A stretch of 18,198 nucleotides of DNA, from contig JAAZPS010000145.1 of NCBI GenBank assembly GCA_012797095.1, forward strand, positions 1 through 18,198. Reading direction: 5' to 3'. Positions 6,439-13,960 of this stretch are shown here, in pieces. Source of the DNA: Bacillota bacterium. GTDB lineage: Bacteria; Bacillota; Dethiobacteria; DTU022. Both the position numbers and the translations under genes were made by a program. The notes beneath the pieces are model-generated. The model was not told the DNA's origin. It made no database searches and saw only the letters and a program-made list of their open reading frames with translations. Each line of letters starts with the position of its first letter. The stretch's first letter is position 1.

Positions 6439-6705
6439 CTATTTCCGCAGACCCAGCCTCTTGATCACTTCCTGGTAACGCTTCGGGAAATTTGCACGCA
6501 GATAATTGAGCATTCCGCGCCTCCGTCCGACCATCTTGAGTAGCCCTCGCTGCGAATTGAAGTCTTTTTTGTGCTCCTTCAGATGCTCGGTCAGGGTATT
6601 GATCCGTTCGGTGAGAAGGGCGATCTGCACCTCCGGCGAACCGGTATCGCTCTCGTGAATCCGGAAATCATCGATAATCTCCTGTTTTTTATCCTGGGAC
6701 AACAT
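6439..6705 (-). CDS. rpsO: 30S ribosomal protein S15
   Basis: Primary binding protein of the 16S rRNA central domain, and part of the bridge to the 50S subunit. The 88 residues from MLSQDKKQEI match the family's usual length of 88-89, with HESDTGSPEVQIALLTERIN, LKEHKKDF, SQRGLLKMVGRRRGMLNYL and the terminal IKRLGLRK all conserved. The frame stays open further upstream but that part is not S15-like. AGGGAGG precedes ATG 6705 by eight bases; ATG 6711 (two extra residues) is possible but very close to the GGAGG. It has its own strong promoter in the ribF 3' end and is followed by pnp. Confidence 0.96.
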   Translation of the reverse strand: MLSQDKKQEIIDDFRIHESDTGSPEVQIALLTERINTLTEHLKEHKKDFNSQRGLLKMVGRRRGMLNYLRANFPKRYQEVIKRLGLRK

Positions 6706-6711
6706 CACCAT

Positions 6712-6784
6712 TGCCTCCCTCTTCCTCGTTATTACCGTCAGGCCAGGTGAAGGGCCGGGAGAACCCTGGACCGGGCCCGCGGAC
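6712..6784 (-). promoter_or_regulatory. GC-rich structured rpsO leader, possible S15 autoregulatory site
   Basis: About 73 bases separate the predicted transcription start from rpsO. They contain competing complementary segments: GGGCC can pair with GGCCC, and CCAGG with CCTGG, across interleaved positions. S15 is known to repress its own mRNA through varied leader structures in several bacterial groups, so a regulatory leader is plausible. No known S15 leader class could be assigned by eye. Confidence 0.35.
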
Positions 6785-6790
6785 ATAAGA

Positions 6791-6819
6791 ATTTTAGCAC
6801 AGTTAATCGCAAATGTAAA
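6791..6819 (-). promoter_or_regulatory. Strong sigma-A-type promoter for rpsO-pnp
   Basis: On the minus strand TTTACA (6819-6814; five of six to TTGACA) is followed by a 17-base spacer and TAAAAT (6796-6791; five of six to TATAAT), with a TGn extension just before the -10. The -35 lies inside ribF and the ribF stop codon lies in the spacer. The start point would be near 6784, giving an 80-base leader for rpsO. This is the best promoter match in the window. Confidence 0.75.
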
Positions 6820-7807
6820 ATAGCTCCTTTGAAGGGCGGATAAAGTGCACCGGCTCGACGAAAGCGTCAATGCTTCCATAACAGGTGCGGGCCAGCTCCC
6901 GGCCCCGGGTGATATCGAGATCGATCTGCTCCCGCAGCAGGGCCGGTGAGGCAAAATTCAGGGTATCGCGGAGCCGTTCCAGAAAGTAGAGGGTGATCGA
7001 TCGTCCGTACAGTTCGCCGGTGAAGTCGAGGATATAGGTCTCCACTGTGAGAAGATCGTCGCCGAAGGTCGGCTTGACCCCCACATTGGTCAGCCCGAAA
7101 TGGATCGGTCCGTCAAGACCGCCCACCGCGGTCAGATAGACCCCGCCGCCGGGCCAGGCCAGCCCGGGATCGGGCTTCAGGTTGGCCGTGGGGTAAAGCA
7201 CCTTTTTACCCCGCCCCCGGCCGGAGACAACCTCTCCCCTGCGGAAAAAATAGTAGTTCAGCAGGCGGGCGACCTGCTTGACCGCCCCTTCCGCGAGCAC
7301 CTTCTTGACCGCCGAGCTGCTGATAATGCCGCCCGAATCCCGCTCTAGAGGCGAGACCGCCACGGTGAAGCCCATCTTCCGACCGTACGCCTGCATCTGC
7401 TCTTCCTTGCCGGTTCCGCCGCATCCGAAAGAGTAGTCAAACCCGATGGAGACGCCGCTCACCTGAAGCTGCTCCAGCAGAACCTGCCGCACGAAATCTT
7501 CGGGGGGCAGCGCAGCAGTCCGGGCGTCGAAAGGGACGACAAAGATGCAGTCAAGGCCCAGCTGCTCCAGCAGGGCAGCCCGCTCCTCGATCCCGGTCAG
7601 AAGGCAAAAATGTTTCTGCGGCCGCAGCAAAACCGAGGGGTGGGGATCGAAGAGCAGGGCAGCTGCGGAGCCGCCGTCGCCGCGCGCCAGCCGGACGGCG
7701 GTGCCGATCACCGCCTGGTGGCCGCGGTGTACCCCGTCAAAATTGCCCAGGGCCAGGTAGAGCGGCTTTTTAATCCCCCGGCTGTTCGGAAGGTCAATGA
7801 TCTTCAT
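6803..7807 (-). CDS. ribF: Bifunctional riboflavin kinase / FAD synthetase
   Basis: Phosphorylates riboflavin to FMN and adenylylates FMN to FAD. The 334 residues hold an N-terminal nucleotidyltransferase domain with GNFDGVHRGH (21-30), FDPHP (53-57) and ISSSAVKKVL (162-171), and a C-terminal flavokinase domain with GRGKKVLYPTANL (198-210), GVYLTAV (222-228), NVGVKPTFG (241-249) and VETYILDF (255-262), where Glu256 is the expected catalytic base. It is slightly longer than usual because of a C-terminal tail of about 25 residues (FVEPVHFIRPS and on). The DNA for that tail also carries the rpsO -35 element. ATG has AGGAGG seven bases upstream; truB ends 12 bases before. Confidence 0.95.
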   Translation of the reverse strand: MKIIDLPNSRGIKKPLYLALGNFDGVHRGHQAVIGTAVRLARGDGGSAAALLFDPHPSVLLRPQKHFCLLTGIEERAALLEQLGLDCIFVVPFDARTAALPPEDFVRQVLLEQLQVSGVSIGFDYSFGCGGTGKEEQMQAYGRKMGFTVAVSPLERDSGGIISSSAVKKVLAEGAVKQVARLLNYYFFRRGEVVSGRGRGKKVLYPTANLKPDPGLAWPGGGVYLTAVGGLDGPIHFGLTNVGVKPTFGDDLLTVETYILDFTGELYGRSITLYFLERLRDTLNFASPALLREQIDLDITRGRELARTCYGSIDAFVEPVHFIRPSKELFYICD

Positions 7808-7819
7808 CCCGTATCCTCC

Positions 7820-8758
7820 TCACGGCGATAAGAATTTGTCTGTTTTCAGGAGCAGCCCGGAAGCGCTCCTTTCAAAGCGAGCCAGGGCCCTGAACCGGTT
7901 TTCAGGATCGTAGATCCGCACCGGCAGCCCGGCCTTGAAAAGCGCCTCCGCTTCGGCGGAGCGCTCATAGGGTACTGCCCGGCCCAGACGCAGCTCTTCC
8001 ACGGTACTTCCGGGAAGATGGAGCGCTTCGAGATGAGCGAGCACCCGGTCAAGCGGCAGCAGCTTCCGGTGCAGCTCCCCCGCTGCCGCGGCGGCGGAAA
8101 GCTGCTCCGGCGAATGGGCCTCGCCGACGGTGAGCGGGCCGACAAAGAGCCGCTCCAGCGCCTGCAGGTGGGCCCCGCAACCGAGCCGTTCGCCGATCTC
8201 GACCGCCAGGGAGCGGATATATGTTCCCCGCGAGCATTCCACCTCGCAGGTAATCTGGGCCCCGGCAGCGGGATCGAATGAGAGCAGCTCGAGGCGGTAG
8301 ATCTGCACGGTCCGCTTTTTCGGGGGTATCTTCACGCCGCGGCGGGCATATTCGTAGAGCGGCCGGCCGCGGTACTTCACTGCGGCATATGCGGGGACCT
8401 GCTGCTCCTGCGCCCCGGTGAGCGAGCGAAACAGTGTTTCGATCCCGGCCCGCTCCAGGGGCGGCGGCTCGCTTCTGGAGATAACCGCCCCCGCGGCATC
8501 GCCGCTTTCGGTGGTCACTCCCAGGGTGAGCGCGGCCCGGTAACCCTTGCGCAGGTCGAAGAGGTACTCGGCGATCCGGGTAGCCCTGCCCAGACACAGA
8601 GGCAGCACTCCCGAGGCCGCCGGATCAAGGGTGCCGCCGTGCCCCACCTTGACCCCCGGTGCCAGCCGCCGCACCAGGGCCACCGCCCGGTGCGAGCTGA
8701 TCCCGGCGGGCTTGTTCAGATTGATCAGTCCGTCCAGCGGCCTTTTCGGCAAACTCAT
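7820..8758 (-). CDS. truB: tRNA pseudouridine(55) synthase
   Basis: Converts U55 of the tRNA T-loop to pseudouridine and acts as a tRNA chaperone. The 312-residue protein starts with DGLINLNKPAGISSH, then VGHGGTLDPAASGVLP with the catalytic Asp45. It goes on to QVPAYAAVKYRGRPLYEYAR, which carries the KxxGxxxYxxAR active-site motif, and CSRGTYIRSLA. A C-terminal PUA-like region of about 60-70 residues follows, and the length is normal for the bacterial family. The ATG overlaps the nrnA stop as ATGA, indicating translational coupling. It lies in the conserved rbfA-nrnA-truB-ribF order. Confidence 0.96.
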   Translation of the reverse strand: MSLPKRPLDGLINLNKPAGISSHRAVALVRRLAPGVKVGHGGTLDPAASGVLPLCLGRATRIAEYLFDLRKGYRAALTLGVTTESGDAAGAVISRSEPPPLERAGIETLFRSLTGAQEQQVPAYAAVKYRGRPLYEYARRGVKIPPKKRTVQIYRLELLSFDPAAGAQITCEVECSRGTYIRSLAVEIGERLGCGAHLQALERLFVGPLTVGEAHSPEQLSAAAAAGELHRKLLPLDRVLAHLEALHLPGSTVEELRLGRAVPYERSAEAEALFKAGLPVRIYDPENRFRALARFERSASGLLLKTDKFLSP

Positions 8759-9756
8759 TTTCCGGCAGCCCCTTCACCTTTTGCTCCCTCCAGCGCCGCG
8801 AGCGCCCGCAGCGCTTCCCGGAGCACTTTCTCCCTGGCCCGGCCGTAAGGTTCCTTCAAGCGGCAGCCGGCCGCGCGGATATGGCCGCCTCCGCCGAGGG
8901 CTCCGGCCAGCGCGCTGACATCGACATTCCGGGAACGGAAGCCGACCTTGACCTCACAGGGGCTGTCGATAAAGAACATGATCCCGATCTCGACCCCCTC
9001 GATATTGCGGGCAAAATTGATCATCCCGTCAAGATCTTCCCGCAGGGCCCCGCTCTGCTCGAGCATCTCCCGGCTGGCCGTCAGCGCGGCGATCTTCTTG
9101 CCGCCGTGGAGCTCGAGGGTGCCGAGCACCTTTTTCAGCAGAATGTAGAACGGCAGCGGCCGCAGATCGAAGACCTGCTCCGAGAGAACCCCGGGGTTGA
9201 GCTTGAACTGCTCCAGCAGCACCGCAGCAGCGCGGTGGGTGGAGGCGGTGGTATTCTCGAATTTGAAGGATCCCGTATCGGTGGAGAGGGCGATATAGAG
9301 GGATTCGGCGATGGCCCTGCTAAAGGGCAGCGCCATCGCCTGCAGCAGATAAAAGATGATCTCGCCTGTTGCCGCCGCCTGCGGATCGACCAGGTTGGCC
9401 GTTCCGAAATGGTGGTTGCTCAGGTGATGATCGATATTGATGATCGCGGGGGCGCCGCGGATCGCCTCGCTGAAGATCCCGGTCCGCTCAAGATCGCTGC
9501 AATCCAGAACCACCGCGGCGCTGTCTGCCAGCCACCCTTCGGTGGTGGACAGGATCGAATCGCTCCCCTGCAAAAAGTTGTACTTCGCCGGAACCCGGTC
9601 CGCGGTGAAAAGGCGCACCGTTTTCCCCATCGACTGCAGAGCCTCACCCAGCGCCAGAAGCGAACCGATGCTGTCGCCGTCGGGCTGGACGTGGGCGACC
9701 AGGTTGAAGGAACGGTACCGGCGCAGCAGCGCAATAATCTTCTTCTGTTCCATCAT
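8755..9756 (-). CDS. nrnA: Bifunctional oligoribonuclease / pAp phosphatase (DHH-DHHA1)
   Basis: Degrades very short RNAs left by exonucleases such as PNPase and dephosphorylates pAp from sulfur assimilation. The 333 residues show DHH motifs: HVQPDGDSIGS (22-32; His22, Asp26 and Asp28 as metal ligands), DCSD (85-88), the signature DHH (109-111), STDTGSFKF (158-166) with Asp160, and the DHHA1 substrate motif GGGGHIRAAG (288-297). Tandem ATGs at 9756 and 9753 both fit. GGGAGGA directly precedes them, so the second may be favoured, while the first overlaps the rbfA stop as ATGA. Placement next to truB is the normal Bacillota arrangement. Confidence 0.93.
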   Translation of the reverse strand: MMEQKKIIALLRRYRSFNLVAHVQPDGDSIGSLLALGEALQSMGKTVRLFTADRVPAKYNFLQGSDSILSTTEGWLADSAAVVLDCSDLERTGIFSEAIRGAPAIINIDHHLSNHHFGTANLVDPQAAATGEIIFYLLQAMALPFSRAIAESLYIALSTDTGSFKFENTTASTHRAAAVLLEQFKLNPGVLSEQVFDLRPLPFYILLKKVLGTLELHGGKKIAALTASREMLEQSGALREDLDGMINFARNIEGVEIGIMFFIDSPCEVKVGFRSRNVDVSALAGALGGGGHIRAAGCRLKEPYGRAREKVLREALRALAALEGAKGEGAAGK

Positions 9757-10112
9757 TCCTCCCGGTTGTCCTTGTGCAGAGATCTCAGCACGCGGTCGAT
9801 ATGCTCGCCGTATTCCATGGAGCGGTCTTCGGCAAAAATGATCTCCGGGGTGTAGCGCAGCCGGATGCTCCTGCCGATCTCGCTGCGGATGAATCCGGAG
9901 GCCCGCTCAAGTGTCTGCATGGTCAGTTTTTTCTCACCTTCATCCCCGTAGATGCTCACATGGATGGTGGCGTGGCGCAGATCCCGGGTAAGATCGACCC
10001 CGGTAACGCTGGTCAGGGAGGCGATCCGGGGATCCTTGATCTCCCTGGTGATCACCCGGCCGACCACTTTTTTTATCTCTCCGGCAACCCGCCGTGCTCT
10101 GTTCAGTGACAT
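9753..10112 (-). CDS. rbfA: 30S ribosome-binding factor A
   Basis: Late 30S maturation factor, a small KH-like protein that binds the 16S rRNA 5' region. From MSLNRARRVAGEIKKVVGRV it is 119 residues, with the family hallmarks TREIKDPRIA, VTGVDLTRDLRHATIHVSIYG, SGFIRSEIGRSIRLRYTPEIIF and the final DRSMEYGEHIDRVL. ATG 10112 has GGGAGG seven bases upstream. An ATG five codons further up has only a weak AGG, so the shorter start is preferred. It lies 30 bases after infB and overlaps nrnA by four bases. The small DUF503 gene ylxP, often between infB and rbfA, is absent. Confidence 0.95.
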   Translation of the reverse strand: MSLNRARRVAGEIKKVVGRVITREIKDPRIASLTSVTGVDLTRDLRHATIHVSIYGDEGEKKLTMQTLERASGFIRSEIGRSIRLRYTPEIIFAEDRSMEYGEHIDRVLRSLHKDNREE

Positions 10113-10142
10113 CGTCTCGCCTCCCATGCCTGGAAAGCGCGA

Positions 10143-12233
10143 TCAGTTGACCTGCTTCATCGTGTAAGCTTCGATGAGATCGCCTTCGGCAATATCGTTG
10201 TATCCTTCAATCAAGATGCCGCATTCGTACCCGCTGCTCACCTCGCGGACGTCGTCCTGGAATCGTTTCAGCGAAGCGAGCTTGCCCTCGTGAACGACCA
10301 CGCCGTCGCGGATCAGGCGCACCAGCGAGCTGCGGGTGATGATCCCTTCCGTAACATAGCATCCCGCGATCTTGCCCAGGCGCGAGGCGCTGAAGACCTG
10401 CCTGATCTCGACCTGCCCCTGGATCTCCTCCCGGTAAACCGGCTTGAGGAGCCCCTGCACCGCCAGCTCGATATCCTCGAGCGCTTCGTAGATAACCCGG
10501 TAAAGTCTCAGGTCGACCCGGTCCTGCTCGGCCAGACGGCGGGCATTGCTGTCGGGGCGGACATTGAACCCGATGACGATGGCATTGGAAGCCGAGGCCA
10601 GCATCACATCGGATTCGCTGATGGCACCGACGGCGGCATGGATGATCTTGACCTTGACCTCCTTGAGACTGAGCTTGAGGATGGCCTCTTCCAGCGCTTC
10701 GATAGAGCCCTGGACATCACCCTTGAGCACCAGATTGAGATCGCGGACCTCGCCCTCCTGGATCTGCTTGAACAGATCATCCAGGGTAACCCGTTGGGAA
10801 TGCTGGGCAGCTGCCTTGATCTTCTGGGAGCGCCGCTGGGCGACCTGGCGGGCCAGGCGGTCGTCAGCCACTGACTGAAAGCGGTCACCGGCCAGGGGCA
10901 CCTCGTTCAACCCGAGCAGCCCCACCGGTGTAGCCGGGCCGGCCCTGGAGATCCGCTCCCCTTTCTGGTTCAACATCGCTCTGACCTTGCCGGTGGTGGT
11001 GCCGCAGATCAGGGTGTTGCCCACCCTGAGGGTGCCGTCCTGGATCAGGACCGTGGCCACCGGCCCCCGGCCCCGGTCAAGATGCGCCTCGATGACCGTG
11101 CCGCGGGCTGAACGATCCGGATCGGCCTGCAGCTCGCTCATCTCGGCCACCAGCAGGACCATCTCCAGCAGCTCCTGCAGGCCCTGGCGCTGCTTGGCGC
11201 TGACCTCGACCAGGATGGTGTCGCCGCCCCACTCCTCCGGAACAAGACCCTGCTCCGAAAGCTGCTGCTTGACCCGTTCGGGGTTGGCGTTGGCCTTGTC
11301 GATCTTGTTGACCGCCACGATGATCGGCACCTCGGCCGCGCGAACGTGATTGATCGCCTCGATCGTCTGCGGCTTGACCCCGTCGTCCGCGGCAACGACC
11401 AGGATGGCAATATCGGTAACCTGGGCGCCCCGGGCCCGCATGGCGGTGAAGGCCTCGTGCCCGGGTGTATCCAGAAAGACAATATTTTTCCCGGAAACCT
11501 CCACGGTGTAGGCTCCGATATGCTGGGTGATACCACCGGCTTCGCCGGCGGTGACATTGCTCTCCCGGATCGCATCGAGCAACGAGGTCTTGCCGTGGTC
11601 AACATGACCGAGCACGGTGACAACAGGATGGCGCTCGCGCAATTTTTCGCCGGCGCCCTTCTCCTCGCCAAAAAGCTCCTGCTCGATGGGATCGGCGATA
11701 AATTCGACCTCGACGTCGTGGGCATCGGCGGCCAGCTCGATGGAGGAGCCATCGAGGGCCTGATTGATGCTGGCAACAATACCCAGATCGAGCAGGGTGG
11801 TGATCAGCTCTGCCGGGGTGATCTTGAAGATCACCGCGACCTCGCCAACGGTGACCCGCCCCTCGATCTTGACCTTGTGCCTCTTTTTCTTGATCGCCGG
11901 CGGCTTTTCCGGTTTCCGCGGCGACCGGCGCACGGCAGCCGCCCTCTCGGCCGCTTTGATCCGGCTCTTCCGGGACGGCGGCGCTTCCCCGTCCTTTTTC
12001 TTCTCCTCCGCAGGAGGGGCCGCCTCTTTCTCTTTCTCTTTCTCTTTCTCTTTCTCTTTCTTTTCACCTTCAGCTCGTCCGGTAAGGATATCCATCACCC
12101 GCCCGGCTTCCTCGCGCTCCAGGGTGCTCATATGGTTCTTGACCTCGATACCCATACCGGCCATCGCTTCAATCAATTTTTTACTGGTTGTCCCCAGCTC
12201 CTTGGCCAGCTCGTAAACCCTTACTTTAGCCAT
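10143..12233 (-). CDS. infB: Translation initiation factor IF-2
   Basis: GTPase that places initiator tRNA on the 30S subunit and drives subunit joining. The 696 residues show an N-terminal IF2_N fold (1-52), a charged linker (53-122) with a perfect Lys-Glu repeat (59-70), a second IF2_N-type domain (about 123-180), then the G domain with GHVDHGKT (209-216), DTPGHE (255-260), NKID (309-312) and SAK (345-347). Domain II follows, then the 480-570 region and the C-terminal initiator-tRNA-binding beta-barrel ending MKQVN. The length is close to the B. subtilis protein and the linker is short. ATG has GGAGG eight bases upstream. That site lies inside a five-codon mini reading frame ending next to the infB ATG. 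ylxQ, normally just upstream, is missing. Confidence 0.97.
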   Translation of the reverse strand: MAKVRVYELAKELGTTSKKLIEAMAGMGIEVKNHMSTLEREEAGRVMDILTGRAEGEKKEKEKEKEKEKEAAPPAEEKKKDGEAPPSRKSRIKAAERAAAVRRSPRKPEKPPAIKKKRHKVKIEGRVTVGEVAVIFKITPAELITTLLDLGIVASINQALDGSSIELAADAHDVEVEFIADPIEQELFGEEKGAGEKLRERHPVVTVLGHVDHGKTSLLDAIRESNVTAGEAGGITQHIGAYTVEVSGKNIVFLDTPGHEAFTAMRARGAQVTDIAILVVAADDGVKPQTIEAINHVRAAEVPIIVAVNKIDKANANPERVKQQLSEQGLVPEEWGGDTILVEVSAKQRQGLQELLEMVLLVAEMSELQADPDRSARGTVIEAHLDRGRGPVATVLIQDGTLRVGNTLICGTTTGKVRAMLNQKGERISRAGPATPVGLLGLNEVPLAGDRFQSVADDRLARQVAQRRSQKIKAAAQHSQRVTLDDLFKQIQEGEVRDLNLVLKGDVQGSIEALEEAILKLSLKEVKVKIIHAAVGAISESDVMLASASNAIVIGFNVRPDSNARRLAEQDRVDLRLYRVIYEALEDIELAVQGLLKPVYREEIQGQVEIRQVFSASRLGKIAGCYVTEGIITRSSLVRLIRDGVVVHEGKLASLKRFQDDVREVSSGYECGILIEGYNDIAEGDLIEAYTMKQVN
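12024..12059 (-). repeat. Six perfect copies of a hexanucleotide (Lys-Glu codons) in infB
   Basis: On the plus strand CTCTTT is repeated six times without mismatch, followed by a partial seventh copy. On the coding strand each unit is AAAGAG, giving Lys-Glu. The unit is six bases, so gain or loss by slippage keeps the frame and changes only the linker length. Confidence 0.95.
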
Positions 12234-12248
12234 TCAACACACCTCCAT
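12234..12248 (-). other. Candidate leader mini-ORF (MEVC-stop) abutting infB
   Basis: An ATG at 12248 opens four sense codons (Met-Glu-Val-Cys) and a TGA that ends exactly before the infB ATG, in the same frame. It has its own GGGAGGG six bases upstream, and the infB GGAGG is inside it. Translation of the minigene would therefore cover the infB ribosome binding site. This is seen in sequence; coupling is inferred and chance is possible. Confidence 0.35.
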
Positions 12249-12287
12249 TAAAAGCCCTCCCTGTAAAAATCCGTTACAATAACGCGA

Positions 12288-12560
12288 TCATTTTTCTGAT
12301 TGCACCAGCGCCGTTATCTCGGCAATGATCTTTTCGGATAAAGGATGCCTCAAATTTTTTTCCAGCCTTCTCCCCTTCAGGGCTTCCTCCAGACAGGATT
12401 GCTGCCGGCAGATATAGGCGCCGCGGCCGGATATCTTGCCGCCTGGATCGAGGCGCAGCTCTCCCTCGGGTGTCCGCACCAGGCGGATCAGCTCACGTTT
12501 GGGCTTCTTCGTCCGGCAGCCGACACAGATGCGCAGGGGGATCTTTCGCTTCCTGGTCAT
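12288..12560 (-). CDS. rnpM: RnpM/YlxR family RNA-binding protein (DUF448)
   Basis: A 90-residue basic protein of the YlxR family, reported in Bacillus as a modulator that binds RNase P RNA. Family marks are RICVGCRTKKPKRELIRLVR (11-30), the conserved GRGAYICR (45-52), the following Cys56, and ALKGRRLEKNLR near the C-terminus. It lies 22 bases after nusA and 54 bases before infB, its standard position. No strong ribosome binding site precedes the ATG (only a GGGGT), suggesting coupling to nusA translation. The partner gene ylxQ (L7Ae-like), usually next, is absent. Family assignment is firm; the role comes from work on homologues. Confidence 0.93.
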   Translation of the reverse strand: MTRKRKIPLRICVGCRTKKPKRELIRLVRTPEGELRLDPGGKISGRGAYICRQQSCLEEALKGRRLEKNLRHPLSEKIIAEITALVQSEK

Positions 12561-12582
12561 TTTTTACCCCGCTCTCGCTGAT

Positions 12583-13932
12583 CTATTCTTCCGCTTCCCC
12601 GTCCCCGCCCTCCGCAGGCTCCGCTGACTCCGGTTCTTCCATCTCGCCCTCCGCGCGCTTTTCGGTTTCCGGTTCTACTGCCTCATTCGCCTCAGGCGCT
12701 TCCGCCTGCGGCTCTTCTGTTTCAACCCCCGCCGGCTTCGCTGCGCTGTCCGGCTCCCCTGCTTCGTTTTCCGGCAGGCTCCCGGCAGCCGGCTTCTCCC
12801 CGCCAAAGGCGAGCAGCTCCGCCATGCTCGGCTCCGCTGTCTCCGGCGTGGCCTCGGCAGAATCGTCGCCCAGCCCCAGCGAGGAGAGGCGCTCCTGGGC
12901 GATCTGGGTCTGGCTGTAGATATCGATCTTGTAACCGGTAATCTTGGCCGCCAGCCGGGCATTTTGCCCTTCCTTGCCGATAGCCAGCGAGAGCTGATCG
13001 TCGGGCACGATGATCAGCGCCGCGCGCTCGTCGAGCTCCACCGAAACAACCCGGGCCGGGCTGAGGGCATTGGCCAGGTACTGCTCCGGATCCTCGCTCC
13101 AGCGGATCACGTCGATCCGCTCGCCCCGCAGTTCGCTGCTGATCGCCTGGACCCTGCTGCCCCGCGGGCCGACGCAGGCGCCTACAGGGTCGACATCCTC
13201 GTTGACCGAGTGAACCGCCAGCTTGGCCCGGAACCCGGGCTCCCGGGCGGCTGCCTTGATCTCCACGATCCCGTCATAGATCTCCGGGACCTCCAGCTCG
13301 AAAAGCCGCTTCAGAAATCCGGTATGATTTCGCGAAAGGATGATCTGGGGCCCCTTGCTGCTCTTGCGCACCTCCATGATGATCGCCTTGATCCGTTCAT
13401 TCATCCGGTAACGTTCCCGGGGCAGCTGCTCCTCCCGGGGTAGGATCCCTTCGGCCCTACCCAGATCGACGATGGCATGGCGGTATTCGAAACGGCGCAC
13501 CGTTCCGGTAATGATATCATCAATCCGCTCCAGATAATCCTTGTAGATCAGCTCACGCTCTGCCTCCCTGATCCGCTGGATGATCACCTGCTTGGCTGTC
13601 TGGGCGGCGATGCGGCCGAATTCCTGCCGGGCCACCTCCCGCTCGATCAGATCGCCCGGCTGGCAGCGGGAGTCATAGACCCTGGCCTCGTAAAGCTCGA
13701 TCTCCTGCTGGGGCTGCTCCACCTCCTGGACCACCTTCAGCTGGGTATAGACCTTGATCTCTCCTGTCTCCCGGTCGACATTGACCCGCACATTGCCCGC
13801 GGTCTGGAAATTTCTTTTGTACGCCGAGATCAGCGCCACCTCGAGCGCTTCAAACAGGATCTCCAGATCAATCCCCTTGCTTTTCTCGATTGCCTTCAAT
13901 GCAGCGATAAGCTCTTTACTATCTACCGAAAT
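12583..13932 (-). CDS. nusA: Transcription elongation/termination factor NusA, probable AUU start
   Basis: Binds RNA polymerase and nascent RNA and affects pausing, termination and antitermination. Domains: N-terminal RNAP-binding domain (about 1-138), S1 (about 139-200), KH1 with GPRG (255-258), KH2 with IGKEGQ (318-323), then an acidic Glu/Ala/Pro tail (about 355-449), which most Bacillota NusA proteins lack. The first ordinary start codon in frame is TTG 13899. It lacks a suitable ribosome binding site and would remove the conserved first helix. Reading upstream gives SVDSKELIAALKAIEKSKGI, matching NusA N-termini, and its first codon is ATT (13932-13930), nine bases after GAAAGGAGG. I therefore set the start at ATT. 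It lies 28 bases after rimP. The identity is certain; the start codon is an inference. Confidence 0.93.
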   Translation of the reverse strand: MSVDSKELIAALKAIEKSKGIDLEILFEALEVALISAYKRNFQTAGNVRVNVDRETGEIKVYTQLKVVQEVEQPQQEIELYEARVYDSRCQPGDLIEREVARQEFGRIAAQTAKQVIIQRIREAERELIYKDYLERIDDIITGTVRRFEYRHAIVDLGRAEGILPREEQLPRERYRMNERIKAIIMEVRKSSKGPQIILSRNHTGFLKRLFELEVPEIYDGIVEIKAAAREPGFRAKLAVHSVNEDVDPVGACVGPRGSRVQAISSELRGERIDVIRWSEDPEQYLANALSPARVVSVELDERAALIIVPDDQLSLAIGKEGQNARLAAKITGYKIDIYSQTQIAQERLSSLGLGDDSAEATPETAEPSMAELLAFGGEKPAAGSLPENEAGEPDSAAKPAGVETEEPQAEAPEANEAVEPETEKRAEGEMEEPESAEPAEGGDGEAEE

Positions 13933-13960
13933 TGAGCCCGACCTCCTTTCAAAAGGCGAC

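Noticed and set aside
6706..6954. Longer reading of rpsO reaching 171 residues
   Set aside because: The extra N-terminal part is unlike S15, overlaps ribF and crosses the predicted rpsO promoter; good ribosome binding sites mark 6705.
8881..9855. Plus-strand open frame of 324 codons opposite nrnA and rbfA
   Set aside because: Antisense shadow; the opposite strand encodes the full set of DHH and DHHA1 motifs.
11346..12251. Plus-strand open frame opposite the infB 5' half
   Set aside because: Its Phe/Leu repeat is only the complement of the Lys-Glu repeat in infB; no independent coding evidence.
12265..12284. CGTTA/TAACG hairpin followed by ATTTTT between rnpM and infB as an attenuator
   Set aside because: Five mostly A/U pairs and a three-base loop are too weak for termination inside an essential operon.
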